Assembly (NCBI RefSeq): GCF_963678635.1
Contig: NC_087065.1
Span: forward strand, 1,738,001 to 1,802,000
Direction of reading: 5' to 3'
Length of the DNA: 64,000 nt
Source of the DNA: Symsagittifera roscoffensis
Taxonomy: Eukaryota > Xenacoelomorpha > Acoela > Convolutidae
Part shown: positions 43,442 to 54,921 of the stretch, piece by piece
How the letters are laid out: every line of letters begins with the position of its first letter
Numbering within the stretch: the stretch's first letter is position 1
The notes under the pieces: model-generated
Told to the model about the DNA's origin: nothing
What the model saw: only the letters and a program-made list of their open reading frames with translations
The model's database searches: none
Position numbers and translations under genes: made by a program

Positions 43442-44468
43442 GACCTGTTTATCTATCTACACAGAAACAAAAGCGGCAAAACGCAACAACAGACTTTATC
43501 AAACAAGCACAAACCAATTGACCAATTGAAGCTTATTGTACCTGAGTGCTGAGAAAAATGTTGTTTGGGTGAAGTTTTGCATGACTCGGGGAAAGCAAGT
43601 TATTAGGGTTAGTGTTCTAACTTTGTTTCTGAATACCGGAAATTATTCTCAGCAGCTTCTTTATTGTGCACGCAAATGTGTTTTTTTTTTCATTTAAAAC
43701 AAGTTTAGCTCTTTTCCAGTTACCCTCTCTTGATATTTTCTGAAATTCAATAGATGAAGGTCTTTCTAAAATGACTTTCCATGTTATAAGCTGCATTAAA
43801 ACGTGTCAGCGTGAACAGATGAACAAACTCTTACAACATTTATAACATCTAAAATGCCGTAAGAACAATTTTTTAGCAGCTTTTTTTCTGTAATTTTACG
43901 AGGGGGTGGGAAACTGGAAAAGAGCCCAAGTCAGCTTTATATGCCTTATTTTTACTAATTTTTCAAACTTATGAGAGAGAGAGAGAACGATTTTTCCCAC
44001 GTTTCTCCATCCCTATGTAAAGGTGAATTTGAACTGGTGATAAAAAATCAAATTTCCTTTTTCTTGATAGAAATTGATTGAAATCTGCTCACTTGTTTTC
44101 ACTGACTTGATTTAGTTTTGTTGATAACAATGATAAATTAATTGTTTCGTTAAATTTTTTAACAAGTAAATACTTTAACAGAAAAAGAATTTTGAATAGT
44201 TGTGGCAACACTATTTTTCGGCACTATCAAGGAAGCAGAAAAAGACCTTCTACTTGCAATTGATCACTGTGTTTTCCTCAAACTGGGGCTTTTTGTCATT
44301 ATCTTTTGATATTTTCCAACATCGATTCGCAAAAGCAACTTCAAAGTTTCTTTTTAGGTTGTGAAGTAACAAATTAGGCTCTTTTTCACTTCCCACAATA
44401 CTTGTTTGCATAGACCCATTGTTATAAAAATTTACAGGCCCAAAAAACAAAGCCATAAAAACTTTATC

Positions 44469-44673
44469 GGCTATTTTTCCGACCCCCCCCCCCTCCTACG
44501 AACTTTCACTTGTCAATTTTTGTTCACAATGTCGTGTTACAAACATTGAATTGGCATGCGGACTAATTAGGTCATGACAAACGCTTTTGGTCTCTATGCC
44601 AAAAATAATGAGAACTTCCGTTACAATATAAGAACGATGCTTATGCGTGGTGGTGGGAAAAGGAAAAAGAGTC
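44469..44673 (+). mobile_element. GGCTC-family MITE, diverged copy
   Basis: Termini GGCTATTTTTCC and GGAAAAAGAGTC with the usual interior order. No target duplication is seen. A second, partial 3' half (CCACTCGTTACATC and onward) follows at about 44,680, suggesting a nested or rearranged insertion. Confidence 0.6.
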
Positions 44674-46001
44674 AATTGCAAAGCCACTCGTTACATCATA
44701 AAATTGATGCTCGTGCGAGGTAGAGCCTAATTGGAAAATTCGAACGGAAAATACCTGTAAATATTGCAGGTGGATGGAGGGAGAAAAAAGCCAACGTTGT
44801 TTTGCTGTTTCACACGGGATAATAAGTAGAAAAAGCCCAACCTGGGTACACAATGACAAAAAAGGGGGATTGTCTCTTTTCCAGTTTCCAACCCTAAAGC
44901 TTGCAAAATGAAAATTGTCTAAAACTTCTTCAAGTTTCATTTGATAAAAACATAGTTTTTGAAACTGAGAGATTTGAATTTTTTCTTTTTCGGGACACTT
45001 GATGAAAAGTTTCACCTATTGAAAAAAATTTACTTTTTTCAAAAATTTTTATTATGTTTTCCGATGGAGTAGTATCACAGAAGAGTAGAAAACCCGCTTG
45101 CTCTCATGTGTGACTGCATATCTCGTTGTCTTTTTTTACCTTAATTTACTTTCTACAACTGCCGTTCCCAAAAATTCTGTGGCGAAACTATTTGAACCAG
45201 TTTTTTATTTGGTTTCGTTTTCTCAAAAACTACGCCAAAAATCTAAAATAATCAGATCAATAAAAAAACGTGTGGTGAGCCCATTTTTTTACACAAAAGC
45301 CTATGGCCATTGTAAAACTCAAATTTTGATTTTTTAACCACTTTTTGAAACTTTTGACTGTTTTTCAAAACAACTCTGCCAATCCTGAGAATAAGATTTC
45401 CAAGGAACAAGTTTCTGTGAACAAATGGCGATTCCCTCATTTTTTATGAAAATTGTAATGTTCTTGGGAAAAGTCCAATTTTCCACCGTTTTTGTAAGTT
45501 GTTCATTTTTTCTCACAAATCACCCTGCCAAATTTCAACTAAAGAGTCCATTCGAAATAAGAGTTTATAATATTCTTAAATATAGGTTGATCTGCGGCTA
45601 AAGTTTTAATCCAAAGAGCTGGTTGTGGTAATTTTCTCTGCTGAAGCAGCTACGCCCTAAGTTTTGTAGAAAAACTGCCATGAATGTTGGAAGACCTGGA
45701 TTTTTTAGTTTTCAGTAGTTTTTTTTTCTCAAAACCTGCCCACCAATTTTATTTTTATAGTTCAATTGAACGAATATGGTGCAAACATTTTCCCATCGTT
45801 AACAATTACACCTTTTTTTATCTAGAAAAGTCCTTATAAAAAGTCAATGAAAAGTGAATAGTCTTATGCAAAGTCAATTTTCTTGAAATTATAATCGTTT
45901 ATCGGTGGAAATTTTTCCACTTTTCCACTGCCAAATTTGACGTTGAGTTCAATAAAATAACAGGTAGCAGGAATTTCCCATAACAAAAGGCTAATCCATT
46001 T

Positions 46002-46197
46002 GGCTCTTTTTCCTTTTCCCCCTACCTGCGAGATTTTTCTAGTAAAGATTCTGTTCACAACGTCTGATCGTTACAAAAACTGGCATGCCGACTAATTAGG
46101 CCACGACAAACCCATTTGGTCTTCATACTTAATCATGTAAGACCCCTCATTACACCATAAAATTGATGCTTATGTGAGTGGGGGAGGAAAAAGAACC
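46002..46197 (+). mobile_element. GGCTC-family MITE, diverged copy
   Basis: Starts GGCTCTTTTTCCTTTTCCCC, contains GACTAATTAGGCCACGACAA and ends GGAAAAAGAACC. The flanking eight bases match only in part (ATCCATTT against ATCACTTA). Confidence 0.65.
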
Positions 46198-46570
46198 ATC
46201 ACTTATTTCATCAGAGAAACTATTAAGATTTTGGGTATAGTCCAATTTTCGAAACTTTGAAAATTACGCGTTTCATCTTGCAGCAGTACAACTTATTCTA
46301 GAAAAAAGAACAAAATTGACCCCCTAGTAAGTACACAGAAAAATATTAAAAACAGAAGATATTCCCAGAAACACAGAGCAGATAAAATAGTTTTAGCAGA
46401 TCTGTTTTAAATATGTGTTCACATTGTATGTTTTGCTTATCAGTAAGTTCAGTGTCTGCAAACAAACAAATAAAAATAGTGTTTTGAAAGAGCTTATAAC
46501 CTTGAGCGCAAAGCTTTGCTGTGTTCTCCGACTGCAAAAGAAAAAGAGACATTGATATGTTTGTTCGCAG

Positions 46571-46735
46571 CATAGGCTCCGGTGGGCCCTATATGATGTC
46601 GGGAGGGGGGAGGATGCCAGGCAGCCCCAATATGTTCGGAGGTGGGGGAGGGGGATCCATGGCCAGTAAGTTCGGCAACTCCCCCATGGGCAGACCACAG
46701 TCCGCTCAGATGATGGCCCCGAACTTCGCAGCCAG
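46571..46735 (+). CDS. Gly/Met-rich protein, second exon
   Basis: Acceptor TTGTTCGCAG. It completes the split codon, then reads IGSGGPYMMSGGGRMPGSP, MFGGGGGGSMASKFG and SAQMMAPNFAA. Donor GCCAG/GTAAAT (phase 2). Composition and style equal the first exon. No further exon of this gene is recognised to the right, where only repeats and a gypsy element follow, so the rest lies beyond the window or in exons too short to recognise. Antisense frames over this exon are shadows. Confidence 0.7.
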
Positions 46736-47150
46736 GTAAATAAATCACACTACCCTGGCTGTCTGCGCCTAAAATCACCTGGAAGCGTATACTGTAACAC
46801 GAATAATAATAATTTACAAACAAGACCAGCATAAAATCTCATTTTTTGGTAAATTTTCTGGGCTGGGTAATGTTGACTCACCATTGAGCAACGAGCATGG
46901 ACCATGTTGGGTCTCTAACCACCTGCTTTCCTATTGGCGGACACTTGGTCAATTTACCTCTCCTATTTTGTAGAAGTGATACGCTCCCCTAGTTACACCG
47001 AAGACTTTAGTCAAGGTGTTATGGTATCGTGTAACGGGTTTTTTTTTAATGTTGTCTGTTGTCAAGTGTCGACAAATAACGTCCACAGTTATCAATTATC
47101 ATGTGGGCTGGACTATATCGCGCTATGTCACGTGATTGCGTATGTTTGTT
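46736..47150. other. Spacer after the second Gly/Met exon
   Basis: Intron or flank of the Gly/Met gene with no recognised feature before the TTTA-rich block. Confidence 0.35.
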
Positions 47151-48060
47151 TCTTTATTTGTTCATCTTTATTTATTTAATTATCTGTTCTTCTATTTATT
47201 TAATTATGTTTAGTTTGCTTATATTTATTTATAATTTATGTATGTACATATTTATTTTTGTTTATTTTTATCACGTGTTTTGTTTATTCATTTAATTATT
47301 CTTTCTTTCATTTAGTTTTGCTTTTATTATTTCTGCGTGTGTATTTATTTAATTTATTTATTTTCATTTATTTATATTATGGGTCTGTTTGTTTGGTTAT
47401 TTGTTCATATATATTTTTTCATGTCTATTTAATTATTTGTACATTTCACTTTTGCTTTTATTTATTTATTTATTTATTTATTTATGTATTTATTTATGTA
47501 TTTATTTATTTATTTATGTATTGATTTATTTTTTTATTGCTTATTTATTTATCAGGTGTGTTTTGTTTATTTGTTGATATTTATTTCTATATTTAATTTA
47601 TTATTCTTTCTTTCATTTAGTTTTGCTTTTATTATTTATGTATGTGTATTTATTTCATTTATTTATTTTCATTTATTCATATTATGGGTCTGTTTGTTTG
47701 GTTATTTGTTCATATATATTTTTTCATGTCTATTTAATTATTTGTACATTTCACTTTTGCTTTTATTTATTTATATATTTATTTATTTATGTATTCATTT
47801 ATGTATTTATTTATTTATTTATGTATTGATTTATTTTTTTATTGTTTATTTATTTATCAGGTGTGTTTTGTTTATTCGTTGATATTTATTGCTATATTTA
47901 TTTAATTATTTTCTTTCATTTAGTTTTGCTTTTATTTATTATTCATGTATGTATTTATTTATTCATTTATTTATTTATGTTTATTTATTTTTGGTTTGTT
48001 CGTTCATTTGATGGTTTGTTCGTTCATTTATTTATTTATTTAGTTAGCGTCTTTGTTGTT
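47150..48060. repeat. TTTA-rich low-complexity block with ~304-bp tandem period
   Basis: Nearly pure TTTA/TATT simple sequence, with less simple islands repeated at a fixed distance: 'gggtctgtttgtttggtta' at 47,381 and 47,686, and 'ctttcatttagttttgctttt' at about 47,307, 47,611 and 47,913. The period is about 304-305 bp over nearly three units. Long open frames here (Tyr/Leu/Phe/Ile only) are artefacts of the simple sequence. Confidence 0.85.
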
Positions 48061-48109
48061 TGATTGTGCTATAGAAATTGATCTACAATGCGTAAGTACG
48101 ACATTTAGT

Positions 48110-48990
48110 TCTACGATTGTTATTTCAGGTCCTTTGTCAATATTTCAGGCTCTTTGTTAATATAGCAAAATTTTGGTGTATATATGTGTTAGTAAGATTT
48201 TTAGTTCTACAACGTTTATTCAGGCTCTTTGTCGATATAGCAAAATATTGGTGTATACATGTGTTAGTACGATTTTAGCTCTAGAATTGTTATTTCAGGC
48301 TCTTCGTCAATATAGCAATATTTTAGCGTATACATGTGTTAGTACCATTTTTAGTTCTCGAACTGTTATTTTATGATCTATGTCAATATATCAAAATTTT
48401 AGTGTATACATGTGTTATTACGATTTTTAGTTCTCGAACTGTTATTTCATGATCTTTGTCAATATATCAAAATTTTATTGTATACATGTGTTAGTACCAT
48501 TTTTAGTTCTCGAACTTTTATTCCATGATCTTTGTCAATATAGCAAAATTTTGGTGTATACATGTGTTAGTACGATTTTTAGCTCTAGAACTGTTATTCC
48601 ATGATCTTTGTCAATATAGCAAAAATTTGACATATACATGTGTTAGTACGACTTTTAGCTCTCGAACTGTTATTTCATGATCTTTGCCAATATAGCAAAA
48701 TTTTGGTGTATACATGTGTTCGTACGATTTTTAGCTCACGAACTGTTATTTCAGGCTCTTTGTCAATATAGTAAAATTTTGGTGTATACATGTGTTAGTA
48801 CGATTTTTAGTTCTAGAAGTGTTATTTTATGATCTTCGTTGATATATCAAAAATTTAACCTATACATGTGTTAGTACGATTTTTAGTTCTAGAACTGTTA
48901 TTTCAGGCTCTTTCTCGATATAGCAAAATTTTGGTGTATACATGTATTAGTACGATTTTTTGTTCTAGAACTGTTATTCTTCAATTATTA
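48110..48990 (+). repeat. 76-bp minisatellite, about 11.5 copies
   Basis: 'gtgttagta' recurs at 48,186, 48,261, 48,336, 48,412, 48,488, 48,564, 48,640, 48,716, 48,792, 48,868 and 48,944, with spacing 75-76 throughout. The unit contains 'atagcaaaattttggtgtat', 'acatgtgttagtacgatttt' and 'agttctagaactgttatttc'. Confidence 0.93.
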
Positions 48991-49136
48991 GTTGTTCAAG
49001 TTGTTTGGTTTTTGCTTCAGTTTCTATGCCTTCGGTGTATTGCGCGTAGCGCCTATGTTATAAATAGTGTAAAATGGAATTTGCAGATTTTGGTCCGCAC
49101 AAATCTCTACTCTGTGTTTCACCAAATTCAAGGAAG

Positions 49137-49365
49137 TGTGAGGGGCTTCATATTTAGATGTCAATCAATTTAGTTGCTATCAATTATTTTTTATATCCCT
49201 GAGAGTTCTCATATTATAATTAAGTGTGAATTTGGTACCTGCCTGTCAATCAGTCTAGGTCTGTCTAGCTGCTATGTGTTGACCTCCAGTTCAGTGTCTT
49301 ATTTATGCGAACTAGAAATCAGTTGAATTTATTCTTCACCGTATCGTTTTGACTTTCCCTTGTTA
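49137..49365 (+). repeat. Gypsy 5' LTR
   Basis: Starts TGTGAGGGGC and is taken to end at CTTGTTA, just before the primer-site-like TGGCGCAGTCAGC at 49366. It matches 54,922-55,150, also 229 bp. Confidence 0.75.
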
Positions 49366-50350
49366 TGGCGCAGTCAGCGGACGGAGGGGGAAAAACCCCG
49401 TTGGAATCGTGGCATTCTGGCCTCCGAATCAGGCGGAACCACAACTTTTATGGGAGCATTGGAAACAGAGATTTCATTGGGCAATGGTGGCGAAACACGG
49501 ATTAGTCTCGTCCGAATTTTACTTTGCGTCAACATTAACCGAAGCGCAGATTAATGACCTGGGAGAAATTGGTGGTTAACCAAGGGAAGAAGGTGAAAGC
49601 ACACTTATATCGAATCTGTATCTATGTCTGGGACACGAGGGACAGCGGACCTGGCATAATCAGCATCCACACTTGAATATGGAAAAAATACGATACCCAA
49701 GTATTTGGATACATGTGTAGCTTTTTGGATACATGTGTAGCTCTTTTCCAGAAAGAGCGAAATGAGACGTTTAAGATGTACCAGCTGTTGTCCCGGAAAC
49801 AAAAAAGGGAGAAGGTTTAGAATCGTTCTACGCAGAACTCAGCGGAATGGCGGCGAGATGCAATCTGGGTACCCAAGAGCGGAAAATGGCGAGAGGCATA
49901 TTTATGTTTAATATGCGGAACAGGGACGCGCAGAACGAGCTGTCCCGGGAAACGAAAACCCCGGAGGAAGCACTAAGGATCGCAATGTCGTATGAAAGAG
50001 CCGACAAATACGCAAAGTCTTACAAGGGCATTGCGTCAGGCTCCACGGGACCGGCCTATCCATCTCCAGGGGTTCTCTACAGATCAAAACTAAAAACGGA
50101 ACCAATCAGCAATATTCGTGGATCCAGGGGACGAGGAATGCCAAGGGGACGGGGCCAATACCAAAATTGGGGAGGAGGTCGAACGCAAGACCGAAGATGT
50201 TACAACTGCGATCAACCGAATTTCACCCCAGAACACCGACAACGATGCCCAGCAAGAGCCGTCACATGCAATTTCTGCAAAAAGGGTGGGCACTTTGAAA
50301 GGACTTGTCGGAGAAAACGGCTGTCACGGGGGGACAACCAGTTGGACTAA
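49349..50350 (+). pseudogene. Gypsy gag with two zinc knuckles
   Basis: The N-terminal part reads FWPPNQAEPQLLWEHWKQRF in one frame (about 49,415-49,480). It continues after breaks at 49,847 with MAARCNLGTQERKMARGIF. The nucleocapsid region is Gly/Arg-rich (RGSRGRGMPRGRGQ) and carries CYNCDQPNFTPEHRQRC and CNFCKKGGHFERTC. Gag packages the RNA. An ATG overlapping the primer-like site (ATGGCGCAGTCAGCG) may be the original start, in a shifted frame. Confidence 0.75.
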
Positions 50351-51162
50351 TCCAAGGGGACGAACCACTTGAGGAAGAAGATACTCCCTCGGATGACGTG
50401 GGGTCACCAGTTGCGGCAACTTCAATAGGTTTTGTCAAAAGAGAACACCACAGCTGGTCATCGGAGAGTTCAGATGACTACATGGTTATGGCAATTAGAC
50501 GTAAGAAAGAGACACTATTGAAAGTCACCGGACCTAAACTTAAAATTTACATTAATGGACACCCGATGAACATCTGGATCGACAGCAGATCGCCGATATT
50601 CATATTAACACTTGATGACTTGAAGAAGACAGTGGGAAGAGCTGGAATCAACTTGAAACAAGATGACATTGAAGATGACGAATTCCGGGACTACAGCAAC
50701 AACCGGATCAAGATGTTGGGAAGAATGGGGCTTGAGCTAGCATCCAACGGCTGGAAGACAAAGGCAGAAGTTCGAGTTCTTGGAGGGACCAGACCCTCAA
50801 TCGTGGGACGTGACATGATGGGGAAACTCGGACTCCAGTTGATGCAGGCAGATCCAAGGGGGGCAGTGATGAACATCCAAGGGGCGGATGACAGTTCATG
50901 TGAGAAGGAGCAAGTTGGAGAATCGGAGGATGAGCAAATGGACCCGTGGCAACAGTACTTTAGCAAGCTATTCCCAAAGTTTTTTACTAGGATCGGGAAA
51001 ATTAGAAACTACAAGGTCCAAGCGGAATTTTTCAAAAATCTCGTACGAGTGCAGCAGAAGGGCCGGAGAGTGCCGGTAACGCTCCAAGAAAAAGCAGATA
51101 AAGAAATCTATAAGCTACTAACCCAGGGACATATAGAAAAATTGAAGGAATGTTCGGATTGA
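50305..51162 (+). pseudogene. Gypsy aspartic protease and entry to RT
   Basis: The frame holds the protease core with KIYINGHPMNIWIDSRSPIF, where DSG of the usual active site has become DSR, and LGGTRPSIVGRDMMGKLGLQ. It runs into the RT connector (VTLQEKADKEIYKLLTQGHI) and stops at TGA (51,160) directly before YFFSPIVITVEKDGSVK, which continues the same frame. The Gly-to-Arg change should inactivate the protease. Confidence 0.8.
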
Positions 51163-51207
51163 TACTTTTTTTCTCCGATCGTCATCACCGTAGAAAAAGA
51201 CGGGTCC

Positions 51208-51843
51208 GTGAAATTAGCGATGGAATCTCGAGAACTCAATAAACAGGTTCATAAAAACATGTATCAGATGCCAAACATAGAAGAACTTGTAGATACAATG
51301 GGACAATTTATTTCCGAGAAAAAACAAGGGGAGGTGTATTTTACCACGATGGATCTAACGTACGCGTATGGACAACTACCTCTTAGTGAGGAAACAAGCG
51401 TACAATGTAATTTTTCCTTGGTGGGTGGGCGGTCGTCAGGAACATACGGAATTCGGACAGGATTTTACGGGCTAACGTCGATGCCAGCAGAGTTCCAACG
51501 GGTAATGGACTCAATTTTGAACGAATTCCACCAAGCGAACGCTTTTATTGATGATATTTTGGTTATCACCAAGGGAACTGAAGTGGAACACATCTCCTTG
51601 GTTGAAAAGATTCTCAGAAAATTGAATCGCGAAAACATCTCGTTGAAATTACCTAAGTGCGAGTTTGCGAAGCGAGAATGCGAGTGGCTCGGCCATCGTA
51701 TAACAGAAACAGGAGTAACTCCTCTAAAGCGCAAGACGTCGCCGATCGATGCATTAACGGCCCCTAAAACAGTTACTCAATTCACAGCCTGCATAAATAC
51801 TTACAGGCTTAAGGCCACTTCTCAGCAAGAAGAATGGGTATAA
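51208..51843 (+). pseudogene. Gypsy reverse transcriptase
   Basis: Landmarks are ESRELNKQVHKNMYQMPNIE, YFTTMDLTYAYGQLPL, FYGLTSMPAEFQRVMDSIL, NAFIDDILVITKG (FIDD catalytic) and CEWLGHRITETGVTP. The order and the FIDD box fit a Ty3/gypsy lineage common in invertebrates. The frame is open for 211 codons, then ends at TAA before the thumb region is complete. Confidence 0.9.
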
Positions 51844-51853
51844 CTGGACTGCG

Positions 51854-52300
51854 GTGTGCGAAAATGCGTTAAAACATTTCGATATTCATAAAGATATTAG
51901 GGTTGTTTGCGGTGCAAGCCACAATGGCCTTGGAGCAGTTTTGGAGCAGTTGGGTACAGAAAGGTGGCGCCCAATCTCATTTGCATCGCGATTTTTAAAC
52001 GCAGCCGAGAAGAAATACTCCACAAAAGAGATTGAAATGTTGGCAGTGGTATGGGGGGCCGAATATTTCCGAAACTACATTTTAGGAAGATCTTTCACCG
52101 TTATCACGGACCATAAGGCTCTCATTTCATTACTTAACGGGAATAACAAGAAAAACAAAACTCTATTTTCACGAATAACACGATGGCTGGATGGACTTAT
52201 TCCATTTGAATTTGTAATAGAACACAAACCGGGCGCAAAGATCGGAATAGCGGATTATTTGTCAAGACACCCTAGCGAACCCCCAAAACCGATAAGTCAA
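51854..52300 (+). pseudogene. Gypsy RNase H
   Basis: The sequence VVCGASHNGLGAVLEQ shows Gly where the first catalytic Asp of the DAS motif is expected. YSTKEIEMLAVVWGAEYFR carries the Glu, and ITDHKALISLL carries the second Asp. HKPGAKIGIADYLSRHP closes the domain. The catalytic change suggests loss of activity. Confidence 0.88.
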
Positions 52301-52643
52301 TATGATAACTTGTTCACCGTTGCAAAGCTAGCTTCAATTAGGGAAACCCTTGCTTTTACAAACAATCTAAAATCCCTTGGTAAACGAAATCATAGCGACA
52401 CTAAAGGAACTGGTTCTAAACAGTCTAGACAGTTTTCGTCCAATCATAATCGAGAACGGAAAAGATGTTTACCAACAACGACGGTTGAGGGCGGAAAATC
52501 ATGCGTGAAGAAACCGACCAGTAGGAAACTATCAATTTGCATACCGCTTACATCAACGAAATCCAAGGGACATTCAGTGTGCTGTATTATATCATTCCCT
52601 TGGAAGAAGGTTTAAACAGCCTAATTTACAGAAATCTGACAAA

Positions 52644-53906
52644 ATGGATGATAGTTCGAATTGTTCTTTTCCAGTGATTGAAATAGATTCTCAAACCAAC
52701 TCTCCGCTTATATTAGAAGAAAATCTCATGAGTAGCCATGAAATAACTGTTATCAACCCAGAAATTATAGCCATTACAAAAAATACACGGGATTCAAAGA
52801 TTAACAGAGTACTGTCAATTCCTTCGAAGTTTCCAGGCGAACTTTTTCCTACCGTTAACCCTAATCAACAAATTATTTCCATTATTCCGCGAGATTGTAA
52901 AGTTATTAAAAAGTCCACAGCGTTACCGGAGTTACTTAATTTGGAATTTATTGCTTCCAACACACCAGCGGACATGAACTTACTAAGAGTCAAGGAAGCA
53001 TTGCAGAAGAAGACTAACGTAAAGGAGGAGCTACTGAAGATAGGGAAGTACTGGGCCCAATATGCCAATGACCTGTCCTTAAGGGACGATTGTGTGTGGT
53101 TAGATTGACGGCTGGTCATTCGTTTACCGCTACAAATCCCAATCGAAACTAGGATACATTTATACCATCACGGCAAAAGGAACATGTTTGAAGCAGCGCG
53201 TGATGTATGGTATCCTTACATGTACCGCAGTTTGGCAGCGAAGGCCACGTACTGTCAGCAGTGCACGGATGCGGGTACGAACTTAAAAACGTTGTTATCC
53301 AAGGGAGACGTAGGGAAAGTCCCTGAACCAAGGGAAACGAATGAATGTATACAGTTGGATTTCTGGGGGCCAATAAGCTATTTGAATGAAAGTAAGAAAT
53401 ATGCCTTAGTCGCTACAGACCGTTTTTCGAGGTGGCCATCAGCAATGGTTACTACCACCAATACTTCAGATAAAAATTTAAAATATCTTGATAAATACAT
53501 CACCCAACATGGAGAACCTCGGAAAATCTACGTCGATCAGGGATCATGTTTTACATCTAATAAATTTAAAAACTTCTGTAACAGCGAAGGCATCGAGTTA
53601 GTGTACTCACCAGTGAATGATCATCTGGGTACGGGTTCAATGGAAAGAACGATAGGAAGCCTGAAGGATTTTGTCCTCACTTATGCATCTGAAAAGGAGC
53701 ATAAATCTCTGGAATTTATGGTCGATAAAGCGCTAGGCGCGTTACGGTTTTCTAAAAATGCAACGAGTAAAATAACACCTTTTGAAGCGCACCACGGCCG
53801 GGAGGCGAACACCGTGTTACGCAATCTTACGAAAAAAACCGAGTCTGAGAAATCTCAATTGGAAGAACGTCTTGAAACAAAAATGTTTGTGTTTAGACGA
53901 AAATGA
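52644..53906 (+). pseudogene. Gypsy integrase
   Basis: The zinc domain begins ALQKKTNVKEELLKIGKYWA. After a stop at about 53,107 it continues with HLYHHGKRNMFEAARDVWYP and YCQQC (HHCC). The core follows: CIQLDFWGP, ATDRFSRWPSAMV, IYVDQGSCFTSNKF and GTGSMERTIGSLKDFV, giving the D, D, E triad. TPFEAHHGREANTVLRNL is a lineage signature. The core itself is open for 240 codons and retains its catalytic residues. Confidence 0.88.
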
Positions 53907-54478
53907 CCCTGAAGTGAGCTCCATCGCGTTCCCACAGCATTCAAACTGGGAGGAAAGATCGGATCTGATGTACGCTCCGGCGCTAAGAAAGGCACCGCTA
54001 ATTCTTGATAGCGATCAGCAGATGGAAACGCGCCAAGGGGAGGAATCGGGGATTGAGCCTACAATCCAAGGGAGTGGAGATGCAGGCGATTTATATCAGC
54101 GTACTACCAGCAGAACCTCGGTATAAACTCTTAAAATCTAATGTAATCTCCGAGTCTAAACATACCGTCAAGCTGAAAAACGGGTCTGTGATTAGGAAAA
54201 GTGCCGTGGCAGTAAAGCCCAAGAATACCCTGCCCAAGAAACAGAAGCCGGCCACACTCAAAGAAATGCTAGCGAGTGCGAAGGAGGGGGCAATAGAAAG
54301 CCCAAAGTCAAAGCGGCCAAAAGATAAGCAACCAGTACCTGTAGCCACATACCAGTCTGAAAGCTCGGACAGTAAGGACTATCGGTCACTCAATATTATA
54401 GCAGCACGACTACCAGTCGAAGTTTCGGCAAGGCTTGAGGCAATTGCGCGGGACAAGGTCCAAGTAGCAGTAGATTAA
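53905..54478 (+). pseudogene. Gypsy integrase C-terminal tail
   Basis: Two overlapping frames cover FPQHSNWEERSDLMYAPALR and, further on, the basic tail YKLLKSNVISESKHTVKLKN with Lys/Pro/Ser-rich sequence to a stop at 54,478. Tails of this kind bind DNA or chromatin non-specifically. One frameshift separates the parts. Confidence 0.6.
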
Positions 54479-54921
54479 TCCAGACGGAACACGGAGCGGT
54501 AACAAAAGCAAAACCTAAAACTACGAAAGCAAAACGAGGGAAGGGGAATCAGGACAGACCGGCGCTAGTTGCGAGAGAATGCCTTTCGAACAGCAGTCAA
54601 GAGGAAGACGTCAAATCAGGCAGTCAAAGTGAAAGCTCGGGAACAAGGAAAGCACAAGGGGAAGGAAGCCAGTCGATAAAATGGGAGGAGTGATGATAGA
54701 CAGTATCCAAGGGGTGGAGAAGGAAGGAAAATATCCAGGGGAAGGAAACAAGTAAATCTTAAAACTCATTTAAAACTCGTGACCCAGGGAGAGGGATGGC
54801 CATAAGCCTAAAACTCAAAGTTAAAGTTTTGATGCGTTAGTTGCGGCGGAAGGTTGAAGGTCATTACTTATTATTTTAAATTTAAATTACTATGTATTTG
54901 AATTTTACATCTGTACGGAAA

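Larger units (their letters stand above)
41672..46570 (+). other. Intron of the Gly/Met-rich gene, packed with MITEs
   Basis: A 4.9-kb AT-rich intron. It holds several GGCTC-family MITEs, a 24-bp tandem repeat and an inverted dispersed repeat, all listed separately. Phrases such as 'ggaaaaagagcc' and its complement recur throughout. Confidence 0.6.

Noticed and set aside
44641-45015. 124-codon minus-strand frame
   Set aside because: It begins within GGCTC MITE sequence and repeats its antisense; no protein-like motif is visible.
46346-46832. Minus-strand frames over the second Gly/Met exon
   Set aside because: Shadows of the GC-rich coding exon; the plus strand has matching splice sites and phase.
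47101-48063. Long plus-strand frames rich in Tyr, Leu, Phe and Ile
   Set aside because: Product of TTTA simple sequence, which has no stop in this reading; not a membrane protein gene.
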